64,000 bases of DNA, taken from assembly GCF_026213295.1 (NCBI RefSeq), contig NC_079419.1, positions 25,039,111 through 25,103,110 on the forward strand, written 5' to 3'. Below, one piece after another: positions 33,985-45,545 of the stretch; positions within the stretch are counted from its first letter, which is position 1, and every line of letters begins with the position of its first letter. The notes under the pieces were generated by a model. That model was not told the DNA's origin. It made no database searches and worked only from the letters and a program-made list of their open reading frames with translations. This DNA is from Gadus chalcogrammus (taxonomy: Eukaryota > Chordata > Actinopteri > Gadiformes > Gadidae). Position numbers and translations under genes: made by a program.

Positions 33985-34079
33985 GGTTAGGGTTAGGGTA
34001 AGGGTTAGGGCTAGGGTTAGGGTTATTACTATAATTAATTACTATAATTACGGTCGGCCCGGTTAGGGTTAGGGTTAGC
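33985..34079. repeat. Interstitial telomere-like (TTAGGG)n
   Basis: Degenerate GGTTAGGGTTAGGG blocks at 33985-34025 and 34061-34078, separated by an AT-rich stretch. Flanked by CGTACGG-type words (33901, 33931, 34133), so it may be inside a small mobile element rather than a telomere-fusion scar. Confidence 0.8.
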
Positions 34080-34145
34080 GCCGAGCAGACTGACCGTCAA
34101 GTGCGGTCACGTGACAAGCTCGGTCGCCGTACGAATCAATAGTAT

Positions 34146-34549
34146 CTGTCTGCGTCCTGCAAGACGGAGGCGTAACTTGTAGGAGGCGTAACTTGTACTA
34201 GGAGGCGTAACTTGTTATTTTCTAAATCGCGGTCCACGCGAGATCTTTCTCTTTTCGCGGTAAACAAAAAGCGTTGTAAATCACGGTTCACACGAGATCT
34301 TCATTGAAGTCGGGTCTTCCGATATTCATGACGGTAAGTCAATTTAAGGCCTAATATTTGATGTCCGAGTTGCGGACCACTGCTACATACAGATCACTTC
34401 CGCAATTTAGAAAAGTACTAGACACGCCTCCGACTACAAGTTACGCCTCCGACTACATGTTACGCCTCCTAGTGCAAGTTACGCCTCCTCCGACTACAAG
34501 TTACGCCTCCTACTACAAGTTACGCCTCCGTCTTGCAGGACGCAGACAG
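34146..34549. mobile_element. Foldback element with 37-bp perfect arms and GGAGGCGTAACTTG subrepeats
   Basis: CTGTCTGCGTCCTGCAAGAC... (34146-34182) is perfectly complementary to 34513-34549. The unit GGAGGCGTAACTTGTA occurs three times in the left arm and about five times inverted in the right arm. No ORF. Confidence 0.8.
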
Positions 34550-34747
34550 ACCCAACTCGTACGAATAGCCACTGCCTTATTTTTTTCCGATGGGCTTCAT
34601 ATCAGCTGACTTCGATTATGGCTTGTTTCCACCGATCGCTGTGGTTACGTCCGGTACGATTAGGTGCAGTAGGTGTAGTACAGTTAAGAGCGGTTAGGTG
34701 CGACTCAGTTACAGCTCGTGTTTCCACCGCCGACAGTACCATTATGT

Positions 34748-35671
34748 ATGAAGGTATTATTGTAGCAAAAGTCTTTAGCACCTGTAACTACAAATTTTGA
34801 ATGCCTACACTAAAGTCACAGTCAATTTGACCTTGTATATATTTATTTTGCATGTGTACTCTAAAGTCACAAATGTGTAACAGTACATTTGAAGTCGTAA
34901 ATATTCTTTCTACCATTGTAAACACAAAATAGGGTCTTACGAGTACGCAAGTCTGTGTTACAGGTGCACAAATCCTTTTGCTACAATCATTGCAGCGCAG
35001 TTGGTGCAAAACACATTTGCATGCCCAAAATGTGTGCATTCGTAAACCAACATTTTGAACTAATGCATCAGAAGTTGAACATCTGTGAAAAATTTCCTCA
35101 CAAATAAAATGATATAGAACGCTATGTTGATTCAGCATTTTAATGAGCGAGCACAAGTCCATCGTTACAACTGCTCGAATCTGCTCCTGCAAGTCTCAGC
35201 TGTGGGTTTTTTTGCAGGTAGTTTTGCAACACGCCTAGGTGGTACATGTGAAGCAAAAGTGATTTGTGTCCGTATGAGGCAGAGCGTCTGTGGGTGGGAC
35301 AAAATTGCTGCACTAACCAATGAAAGTCGCCGGCAGGGGGTGCATTTTTCTACAATGGGACCATCCAAGCAAACTCTTACTTTCTGGAGCCTTGAAAGTA
35401 GACAAGAGGGCATCCTACACGACGGAGTTGGGTATCTTACATTACGTCAAATTAAATTACTTAGTTCAACCGAATTCCCCCCAAATTATTGCATTAACAT
35501 ACCGCAAGTGTCCTTCAATGTATTTTAATGGTCTCACATTTTGGGCATGTTCTCAGATTATGAAACACGGGTGTGCGAATGTGTTTTGCACCAACTGCGC
35601 TGCAATAATTGTAGCAAAAGGATTTGTGCACCTGCAGGTACTAAAGACTTTTGCTACAATAATACCTTCAT
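34748..35671. mobile_element. Foldback/MITE-like element with two nested inverted blocks
   Basis: 34748-34778 pairs perfectly (31 bp) with 35641-35671 (CTAAAGACTTTTGCTACAAT...). 34960-35015 pairs with about 35577-35640 (GCACAAATCCTTTTGCTACA... / inverse) with few mismatches. In the right arm the two blocks are contiguous; in the left they are separated by ~180 bp. No coding sequence. Confidence 0.75.
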
Positions 35672-36196
35672 AATTATGGGCGGGCGGAGTTTAAGCAGGA
35701 AGGTCGATAGCCGTGGCAGTTACGTAAACATGGTGACATCATAGCAGCCGGACACAGTGTAGCCTGCTAATAAATTCAATGAAAAGAATAAAGAGACACA
35801 TTAAACAAAAAGCAACAATGGAGGACGTCCAAGAAGGACGGCAATCTTTTGCGCAACATTTTCTTCATTAAACAAAGCTTTCGCCGTTGTCCAGAAATAC
35901 CTTGCGGGTACTGTGTTTGTTGTTTTTATTACCCCTGTCACACAGAAGCAGGGCTTGAAAACGAAATTATTTTTCAATCGTTCCGCTCCGAACGGAACCG
36001 GTATATTTAACGTTTTCGTTCTCCGGTTCGGAACGTAAAATAACGTTTGTTCTTAACGTTCCGGCAGTGTTATTGGCTTATCTATTTTTGTGGTTGATAA
36101 AAGGGTGACCAGATGTGTCGCTTTGTGCGGGACAGTCCCGCATTTCCATTACTTTGTACACGTCCCGCAAATTGAGACGTTGTCCCCCATTGTTAT

Positions 36197-36936
36197 TAGG
36201 GCTGGCCCGAATTATTAGAATATTCAAATACTCGTTGGGAAAATTAGTATTCAAAGCTTAAATCAGTATTCGGAGCTTCGTTGTTTCACGTATGTGACGT
36301 TACCAGAGCGAGGGAGGCAAACTATAAGCGACACCAAGCAGAGAAGCGAGAGAGGTGGAGGAAGAATAGATATCTTGTTTCCCTTTACTTTATAATAACA
36401 TTAGCGGAATCTGGGAAGGAAAAAAAATGCTTAGTGAAATGCTAACCTTAGCTTAGTTGTTTGTTTACGTTCGCTGTACAGCGCCGCGCCAATCAACTGT
36501 GACTGGCTTGCTGCAGAGTTTGAGCGTCTTGCGAATACCCGGTCAATATAATGGATATAATATGGACACATAAGACAATCAATATTCGGATTATGTACAA
36601 ATCCCCTGAAAAGATGCACGTTCCAGAATGGATTGAAAAGCTCCCGCAAGGGCTGAGACGCCAGAGGACAGCTGATTTGGAACGGAACAACAGCTGTTCG
36701 CTTCCACGGGGAAAAACTAAGTAACTCCAACTGACTTAGGCCTACTAATTAACGTTCAAAAGCTATTAAATCTTCAACAAAATATGCATATACTGTCAAA
36801 ATCGGTTCCAGGTACTATATAGGGATTATTAATGTTGTTTTTGATGGTGTGTTTTTCTGGAATGAGTATTCGAATATTCGCTCGGAAAAACCAACGAGTA
36901 TTCGAAGCCTGAAAAAGGGCATTCGGGCCAGCCCTA
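36197..36936. mobile_element. hAT element with 8-bp TSD
   Basis: TSD ATTGTTAT at 36189-36196 and 36937-36944. Ends TAGGGCTGGCCCGAAT and ATTCGGGCCAGCCCTA are inverted copies; GTATTCGAATATTCG-type subterminal words are typical of a common fish hAT family. 740 bp, non-autonomous. Confidence 0.9.
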
Positions 36937-38049
36937 ATTGTTATTGACAGTCAGACACTTCCGAGTCGAAAGTCGAAGATCTCCCAGCTTTCTTGCGGCA
37001 TTTCTCGGAGGCACACCCCCTATTTGTCTTAATCTTTCGGAAATCGGATAGTAGGCCGAGAGCAGTGATGACGCTCTCAAAAAAATGGCTGCGCCTGTGA
37101 AGCGATTTTTTTTTTGTATTTGTACCACGTTGGCCATTTTAATGCCGATTTTAAATCGTTTTACACACTTGATTACATTGCTAATTTATTCCGGTCACCA
37201 ATTTATATTTTGCATGGTCTTGCTGTGCATGCAATACAATGTAAAGTTATGTTGTTTGTTTTCGGACTGGTTTGCTAAAGAGGCTAATGTAGCTAACAAT
37301 AAAGTTGTTAAGTTGATAATTTACCGGACTACTCGTGGAGTGCTACGGAAGACGTGATCAGAGGCAAAAAAATTACTTTCATCGACAGTGGTCAATTATG
37401 TTTAACAACGGACAATTATACAAAAATAATTGTCCGTCAAACTTTGGGAAGGCCCAATCAAGTGAATGTAGCATTCTACAGCATTAAGAAGAGCCGTGTC
37501 ATAAAACTATCATATCACATTTTGTAAAAAACTTGAATGAATGAATCGTATGACAGAATTTCTTTAAATTTAGTTTTTAAGATACAAAATACGCAAAACA
37601 ACTTAACATCTTATGAGATTGGTAAAATACTTGTTATAGTAACATGGTCCATTAGACACTGATCATTTTGTTATCAATGGCAAACACATTTTTTGCAGGG
37701 AGCCGACGAGAGTTTCTTTGCCAATTGCCATATAGTACTGTGGTTTGGGAAATTAAAATCCCATTAATTTTCATTATAGAGAATTTGATTAAAAGCCTTT
37801 ATGTTTTAACCATCCAAATTATACGTACCACCTGCCGTTATATTGTGAATCGATGGTATTTGCTCCTGTAGAAGCCACAAGTGAATCAGGGCAACATCAA
37901 ATTTTTTAGAAAAATAGGTTTTATTCGCGATGTCATTGAACCACTACACTACCCATAAATCCTGAAGAGTGACACAACGTCTTCGATTGGTGGAGCTCGC
38001 TGTTACCAGGAAACGTATACTGCACCCGCGAAAGTGAATGACTGCTAAT

Positions 38050-39317
38050 TAGGGGTGTGAATCTTTGGCTTCAGACGATTCGATTCGATTAACGATTCAG
38101 TAGTTGGCGATTCGATTCAAGGAAAAATTTATTTTTTTGGAACGATTCGATTAGATTCTGTAAACCACGATTCGATTCAGTAACTTTGAACCAAAATTCT
38201 ATATCCGTGAAATAAACATGCAATAATGTGACACCCTGTCATGGGTAGATGTGTTGGAGCGTCTTGAACTAGGTGGAAAATCACTCAGGAGCCGACGAGA
38301 AGTTTGGAAAAAGATGGGATCTTTTATTTTCCAAATTTAAGGCCCATAAGGCAATAAAAATAAAACGAAAATCAACAAAAAGAAAAATACTTTTCACTAA
38401 ACAAACTGAATGGGCTTGAGAGTCACAAAAACATCAATTCCAACTTAAGCATACTGGACCTTTATATTATTGCTAGATTTTGGCATAGCCAAAATATACA
38501 AAAACTGCAATAAACATAATTACAAAAACTCGGGGTCACTTCCGGTTTACCCGGAAGTTATGACGTTCATTTAAACCCCGTTGACGCGGCACACATTCCC
38601 TAATACAAAGTCTAGACGAGACGCTGATAAGACGAACATTTACGCTGTGTTAACATGTAACTTTTAAACTAAATAAACAAACCTGGAATTTGACAACGAC
38701 ATACTTGTTTGAATGGTTATTGCAACAGAACTGGTGACGTTAATGGTTAATGGTATTAAACAGAACGTTGTAATGATGGTACTTGCAAGATTGTATTAAA
38801 CTGCCGTAGCGCGCATGATAAATGACATGGTTGATAAATTATTTTAAAACAGTAGGAAGGTAACGGAAGACATAGTCAAACAAGACAAACACAGGCAACA
38901 TTGACGGAGCGCCCCGTCACACACCCCTTGTCAATTTTACCTTTGAAGCCAAAATGCTTCCACACTTTGGATTTCAAGTTTGCTGGTGCATTAACAATCT
39001 CGCTGCCGCTCTCTGCCATGTTTGAAATGCACCAGTAGAGGGTGAGGGAGAAAAAAAACTCTTGTGGGACTTCCTTGCAAGCTGACTAGCTGATAGCAGA
39101 GTTACGGATTACCGAGCTGCACTTCACAAAATAAACGTGTAAACTAAGTCTTAAAACATTAATCATAATCGATTCATACGATTTAAAGCATTTATATCGA
39201 TTATTGGTGAAGCCAAAGCGATTCATTCTATTTATTTATTTTAGCAGATCGATTTAGTTGAATTGGTAGGACTGACAATCGATTCATCGATGCATCGCAT
39301 GAATCGTTACACCCCTA
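38050..39317. mobile_element. hAT element with 8-bp TSD
   Basis: TSD CTGCTAAT at 38042-38049 and 39318-39325. Ends TAGGGGTGTGAATC and its inverse (GTTACACCCCTA). Subterminal GATTCGATTCGATTAACG repeats. 1,268 bp, no transposase ORF. Related termini to the element at 15676. Confidence 0.9.
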
Positions 39318-39770
39318 CTGCTAATGCTACCAGAAAAAACATGAATCACATTATTACGTACACTCCCCCTGTTGCTAGGGAAACGTATATCATACGCATG
39401 TTTGTTGTGTTATGCTTGGATGTGAAAACTTTGCGTAATCAAACAGAACGGAGCACTCCACAGAGAGCGGCTGCTGTTTGATTTCGTAAAAATATATAAT
39501 AATTACGGTATATTAGAGTAGCTTACATTATAGTATGCAGGCTAAAACTAGCCTTTATTTTTTGAGACACCGACAATACACACACATTGTGGTCATATTG
39601 TGAAGAGTTAATCTGAAGAGATGCTCCTGTAGAGGAGGTGCTGTGGAGAGCACTGGCCCTCCTGTTAAGAGAAAGCAATACGAGGAGAGGACTGGTGTGA
39701 TTATTAAGGACGTATGACCTGATCACAAACCATTTATTAGACTCAAAGGCGCACATCGTCACATGTTTAT

Positions 39771-40439
39771 TAGGGCCCGACCGATATTGATTTTTGAGTG
39801 CCGATGCCGATGCCGATTATTTTCAGAGAAAAATTACGATTACGATTTAATCGGCCGATTAAAAAAAAAAAAAAAAAAAGCATATAAAACGTAGTTTTTG
39901 ATACCTTAAATATACTTTAAACACTCTTAACGAATATGTGAATTGAATGCAGAACCTTTGAGTGTTTTAGAATACATTTACAGTAAAAAATTAGTGTAAT
40001 TTAAAATGTAAAATAAATAACTAACTCTCAATGTGCTGCGCTCGTGAGCAGTGACTAACACGTGCGTGCTGAGCAGTATGGTCTCACCATTAGAGTCTAC
40101 AATATAACAAATTAACATGGCCTGGGACCTAAAGAAAAACAGGCACAAAATGCTCAAACAACGCGTCTTGTGTACATTGGTGAGGTGAGCACGCAGCTGC
40201 CTGAGCGAGCGTGCTTTCATGTTGTACGGTAAAATTCAATCTCCTCTTTTTTACTCCAGCTAAAGTTGTTAGTTAGCTAGGCGAGTAGGAGCGCAATCTG
40301 CAGGATACTAAGCGCAATAACATTTCTAAAAAAAAAAGAAAATCGGTTGTAATCTGTGTCTTTTTGGCAGATGTCGATTATTTTCAAAAAGTCGAATCGG
40401 CCGATTAAATCGGCAGGCCGATGAATCGGTCGGGCCCTA
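39771..40439. mobile_element. hAT element with 8-bp TSD
   Basis: TSD ATGTTTAT at 39763-39770 and 40440-40447. Ends TAGGGCCCGACCGAT and ATCGGTCGGGCCCTA. Subterminal GCCGATGCCGAT and AATCGGCCGATT words. 669 bp, non-autonomous. Confidence 0.92.
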
Positions 40440-41036
40440 ATGTTTATATGGCGATATTTTCATGCACGATATAATCATGCCCATATTAGAGTTGCATCCC
40501 CCCTCCACCTCACACATCCATACATGCAAACAGATAATTTGTCGACCCCCCCCCCACAAATGCTAAACCTAAAAATCCCTGAAGGAGCGGCGAATGAGGT
40601 CAGCTTGACTTGTTTGAGATGTGCATATCCAGCGTCTAAATCAGCATAATGAGAAGACTGTTGCACACAGAGATAAGATGCTTAACTTCACCTCAAGTGG
40701 TCTTCGTAATTACGCAACTTATTTTCTTTAATCCTTGCTCCTTTCTCAACTTATTGAGTTTGTCTTAGCCAAAATGTTCATTTTGTATTCCTATTTATAG
40801 AGACCTATTTTATTTGATCATGCTCCAATCAGCAGAGACGATGTTTGGCGGTTAATATTTAATGCACCCGCTGGTTGGATGTGAGTATCGTAGCTATTGC
40901 ACCGTGCTCACAAAGTGAATTAAACATTAGCATCTGTTTGTGTGTGCGTATAAGTGTGGGTTTCTGTGCATGTGTGTTTGTATCAGTTTGTGTTCGTTTT
41001 TATGTGTGTGTATGAATGACACTGTGTATGGGTATT

Positions 41037-41160
<124 letters not shown>

Positions 41161-41458
41161 TTTTGGTATTTGTGTGTGTAGGTGTTTTTTGGATGTGTGT
41201 GTGTGTTCTCTCTCCACTGCACACTGAGAATACCAAGTTTGATGGCATTCTGTCTCTGGGGATCAAATGCAAGTAAATGCCACGGGGTAGGCTGGGAAAG
41301 ACATACTGCTCATAGGACCAGATCCCAGTGGAAGACCACCCTCCCCCTACGGTGAGTGGGGGGGGAGGCTCGCTTCACCACAGCTGAAGTTTTACGAGGG
41401 ACGGGTGAGATTGACACAATTTGGTCCTCACGGCAAAGGAAGCCAAACAGCCATAGGG

Positions 41459-41567
<109 letters not shown>

Positions 41568-41669
41568 AGTCAATCTGTGTGTGTGAGATTGATTGTGAGA
41601 GAATACAGTTTCTATATGTGTGTGTTTGATGAAGGAAGTATTTGTGTGTGGTAAAGAGAATGAGTATAT

Positions 41670-42791
41670 GGGCCCTATTTTAACGGTCTGGCGCTATCGC
41701 TATTTTACAGGCGGATAAATGACAGTGTCAAAAGGGTTGGTCTGAAGCAGCCTAGTTACCCGTAGGTGTGGTTTTGGCGTAACGTCCGACAAACCAATGA
41801 GAGTGCCAGCTCCCATCCCCTTTAAGAGCCATGAGCGCATTTGATTCGGACGAGTTGATATTTTGACAGCGCGTCTGCAGTCTCAGATGAGACAGATGCA
41901 CATTAATTTCAAACTGCAAATGGCTCAGTTTATTGCCAAATAATATGGCCTAATTCACACATGGAATAAGGGGTTTTCTTCCACAACTTCAGAAATACTG
42001 AGTCCTCAAATAAATTTCGGCAAAGAAAATGTATATGATATAACATATGATGTGCGGTAACTGTGGTTTATTTAATGATATACGCAATACATTATAAACA
42101 TTGTTTCTTATCAGTATTGTATGCTATCCTAATATGCATGTGTCCCCGCGGTAATAGCATTGCCATTGATTGTATTATGCGTTACGTGTTTAGTTTGCGT
42201 GTGTTTAAACAGAGCACACACGCGCGCGCCCGCATTCATTCATTCACACTCACTCGCGGTAAAACAATGTTTTTCACGATCAAATACTCATCAATCCTAA
42301 AAGTTATGGGAATGTAGGCCTACACGATGTCTCTCTCAAGAAAATATGTGTTTGCTGTACGGTGTTTGCAGATGCATTGATTTAAAAGTACAATTATTAC
42401 CGCTGAATCAGCTGTTCTTTCCCAAATAATTTACCAAGAATGTACGGCTAGGTTGATGGGAGAAGCAAAGTGTATGCGCGAGGTGCACAAGCAATCCGTA
42501 TGCATTGCATGCGCATGTATGCATGCGCCCTTAAAATAGCATCTGAACAACGCGCCACTGACTTTAAACCAGGTATTTCCTGGTCAGTAGCGCAATGGTA
42601 TTCAGAAACGGCAAAATACCGTTTGCGCCAGAACACGCCTCCTCCTTCCGCCGAACCGGTAAATTATGATCAATCCCTAATTTACCGGCGAGTGGCGGTG
42701 GTGGGAAAAGAACGCTCTGCGCCAGTTGTAAACTAGCAACGACACATGCGCCAGTGACTAAGTCACTTGCGCCGGATGCAAGATAGGGCCC
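41670..42791. mobile_element. Harbinger-like element, sister copy A
   Basis: Ends GGGCCCTATTTTAACGGTCT and inverse GCAAGATAGGGCCC, with TAT on both sides (41667-41669, 42792-42794). 1,122 bp, no transposase. Collinear with copy B. The 3-bp TSD suggests PIF/Harbinger, but TAT is not the usual TWA. Confidence 0.8.
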
Positions 42792-43473
42792 TATGTGTGT
42801 GTGTGCATATGTGTGTGTGTTTCTAAGAGAGAAAGTGCATGGAATTTGAGCTGGTGGTAGATACAGATTTGGGGCCCTATTTTAACGGTCTGAAACGCAA
42901 GTGGGAAGCGCAAAGCGCAAGTAGCTTTGTGGGCGGTTCTACGGCGCTATCGCTAATTTACAGGCGGATAAATGACGCTTGCGCCACGGCGCAAGTGTCA
43001 AAAGGGTTGGTCTGAAGCAGCCTAATTACCCGTAGGTGTGGTTTGGGCGTAACGTGCAACAAACCAATGAGAGTGCCAGCTCCCATCCCCTTTAAGAGCC
43101 ATGAGCGCATTTGAATCGGACAAGTTGATATTTTGACAGCGCGTATGCAGTCTCCGATGAGACAGATGCACATGAATTTCAAACTGCAAATGGCTTAGTT
43201 TATTGCCAAATAATATGGCCTAATTCACACATGGAATAAGGGGGTTTCTTCCACAACTTCAGAAATACTGAGTCCTCAAATAAATTTCGGCAAAGAAAAC
43301 GTATGATAGGCTATAACATATGATATGCGGTAACTGTGGTTCTATTTAATGATATACGCAATACATTATAAACATTGTTTCTTATCAGTATTGTATGCTA
43401 TCCTAATATGCATGTGTCCCCGCGGTAATAGACATTGCCATTGATTGTATTATGCGTTACGTGTTTAGTTTGC

Positions 43474-44110
43474 CCAAGTGAAGGAGTTCAAGTACCTCGG
43501 GGTCTTGTTCGCGAGTGAGGGAACTATGGAGCGTGAGATTGGCCGGAGAATCGGAGCAGCGGGGGCGGTATTGCGTTCGCTTTACCGCACCGTTGTTACG
43601 AAAAGAGAGCTGAGCCGCAAGGCAAAGCTCTCGATCTACCGGTCGATCTTCGTTCCTATCCTCACCTATGGTCATGAGGGTTGGGTGATGACCGAAAGGA
43701 CGAGATCGCGGGTACAAGCGGCCGAGATGAGTTTTCTCAGAAGGGTGGCTGGCGTCTCCCTTAGGGATAGGGTGAGAAGCTCAGCCATCCGTGAGGAACT
43801 CGGATTAGAGCCGCTGCTCCTTTACTTAGAAAGGAGTCAGCTGAGGTGGTTCGGGCATCTGGTAAGGATGCCCACTGGGCGCCTTCCTTGGGAGGTGTTT
43901 CAGGCACGTCCAGTGGGGAGGAGACCTCGGGGAAGACCCAGGACTAGGTGGAGAGATTATATCTCAACACTGGCCTGGGAACGCCTCGGGATCCCCCCGT
44001 CAGAGCTGGTAAATGTGGCCCGGGAAAGGGAAGTCTGGGGCCCCCTGCTTGAGCTGATCCCCCCGCGACCCGACCCCGGATAAGCGGACGAAGATGAGAT
44101 GATGATGAGA
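43474..44110 (+). mobile_element. Rex3/RTE-like LINE 3' fragment with 13-bp TSD
   Basis: TSD GTGTTTAGTTTGC at 43461-43473 and 44111-44123. The 3' end carries GATGAGATGATGATGAGA, matching the GATG-type tails of Rex3-like RTE elements. The uninterrupted target site is visible in sister copy A at about 42186-42198. Confidence 0.9.
43478..44083 (+). pseudogene. C-terminal end of a Rex3/RTE-like reverse transcriptase
   Basis: 201 codons, open to the natural stop. Blocks EFKYLGVLFASEGTMEREIG, RSLYRTVVTKRELSRKAKLS, IYRSIFVPILTYGHEGWVMT, RRVAGVSLRDRVRSS, QLRWFGHLVRMP and RPRGRPRTRWRDYISTLAW form the region downstream of the RT fingers/palm in very common fish RTE elements. The endonuclease and YxDD core are missing because of 5' truncation, so it is inert. 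The clade name is from memory of the family; only an alignment would separate Rex3 from related RTE groups. Confidence 0.8.
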
Positions 44111-45416
44111 GTGTTTAGTTTGCGTGTGTTTAAACAGAGCACACACGCGCGCCCGCATTCATTCATTCTTTTTAACACTCACTCGCGGTAAAACAATGTT
44201 TTTCACGATCAAATAGGCCTACTCATCAATCCTAAAAGTTATGGGCATGTAGGCCTACACGATGTCTGTGTCAAGAAAATATGTGTTTGCTGTACGGTGT
44301 TTGCAGATGCATTGATTTAAAAGTACAACTTATTACCGCTGGCGCTGCATCAGCTGTTCTTTCCCAAATAATTTACCAAGAATGTGCGGCTAGGTAGATG
44401 AGAGAAGCAAAGTGTATGCGCGAGGTGCACAAGCAATCCGTATGCATCGCATGCGCATGTATGCATGCGCCCTTAAAATAGCATCTGAACAACGCGCCAC
44501 TGACTTTAAACCAGGTATTTCCTGGTCAGTAGTGCAATGGTATTCAGAGACGGCAAAATACCGTTTGCGCCAGAACACGCCTCCTCCTTCCGCCGAACCG
44601 CCCCTTGGGGCGCATGATCAATCCCTAATTTACCGGCGAGTGGCGCTGGTGGGAAAAGAACGCTCTGCGCCAGTTGTAAACTAGCAACGACACATGCGCC
44701 AGTGACTAAGTCACTTGCGCCGGATGCAAGATAGGGCCCTTGGTGTGTGTGTGAGCGCAAGTTTTTATGCATATGTATTTGTGTGTGTGTTTGTGAATAT
44801 ACACACACCTCCTAGGAGGAGCCACGGGGGGCTTTGGGGGGCAGTGCACTAGACAAGCAGTGCAGTGTTGGGTCTTGAAGAACAGAACCCCCCTGGATCC
44901 CACTACCCCGCCAGCCCCTGGACAGCTTGTGTGTGTGTGTCACGATGTGCTGCAGCATGGCCAGATGTGTCCGGTGTAGATGAATGCTTATGGGCCCCTT
45001 GAGCAGCTAAGGGGTTTGACCCCGCTTGTCTTCCCCATCGGCCTCGCTGCTAACCGGGCTTGTTGAACACGCTGCATCTTTGCTCTCATACAGCATCTAC
45101 CGTATCCGATTCATATTCATTATTCTCCCCATTATTCTTCATATTTACTATCGTAATTATTTATCATATCAATCCTATTCATTATCTTCATTATTCATTA
45201 AAGGGACTCTCACCTTTGTTGCATTTTTACACTTTTTTTGGATAAGGTTAAATTGGTATTAATAAGGTAATAACACTCTAATATGCAAGACAGACCCACC
45301 AGGAGTAAAAACAAACATTTATTTTACTCTCATAATATTTAGTGAAAACTTCAACCAATAAAATTCTTCGGACCGAATGACCTTATTGGCCGACAGACCT
45401 GTCTGTTTGCTGCATG

Positions 45417-45427
45417 GATATATATGG
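45417..45427 (+). promoter_or_regulatory. Putative TATA box of the repeat-ORF element
   Basis: GGATATATATG about 120 bp upstream of the ATG at 45546, preceded by CCAATAAAATTC (45354) and TTATTGG (45384). The arrangement resembles a Pol II core promoter. The array units have TATATAT at the equivalent place. Confidence 0.4.
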
Positions 45428-45545
45428 TTTTCCGTCTGCTTCTTGTGGCGCATTCGGGCCCGCGTCATCAAGGCGCGTCCTCAACTAGAGGGTTTGTTTT
45501 GACTCCACGGCAGACAGTAGCGAGTAGCGACCGTAGCGACTGACG

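Larger units (their letters stand above)
42872..44739. mobile_element. Harbinger-like element, sister copy B, with a nested LINE
   Basis: Same ends as copy A; TTG on both sides (42869-42871, 44740-44742). Without the nested LINE and its TSD it is about 1,218 bp. Copy A lacks a ~70-bp 5' segment present here (AAACGCAAGTGGGAAGCGCA...). Confidence 0.8.

Noticed and set aside
33985..34079. True chromosome end
   Set aside because: Short, degenerate and internal to a gene intron.
35953..36100. Separate hAT-like element starting AGGGCTTGAAAACGAAATTA
   Set aside because: Only one end is recognisable; no matching inverted end or TSD could be found in the window.
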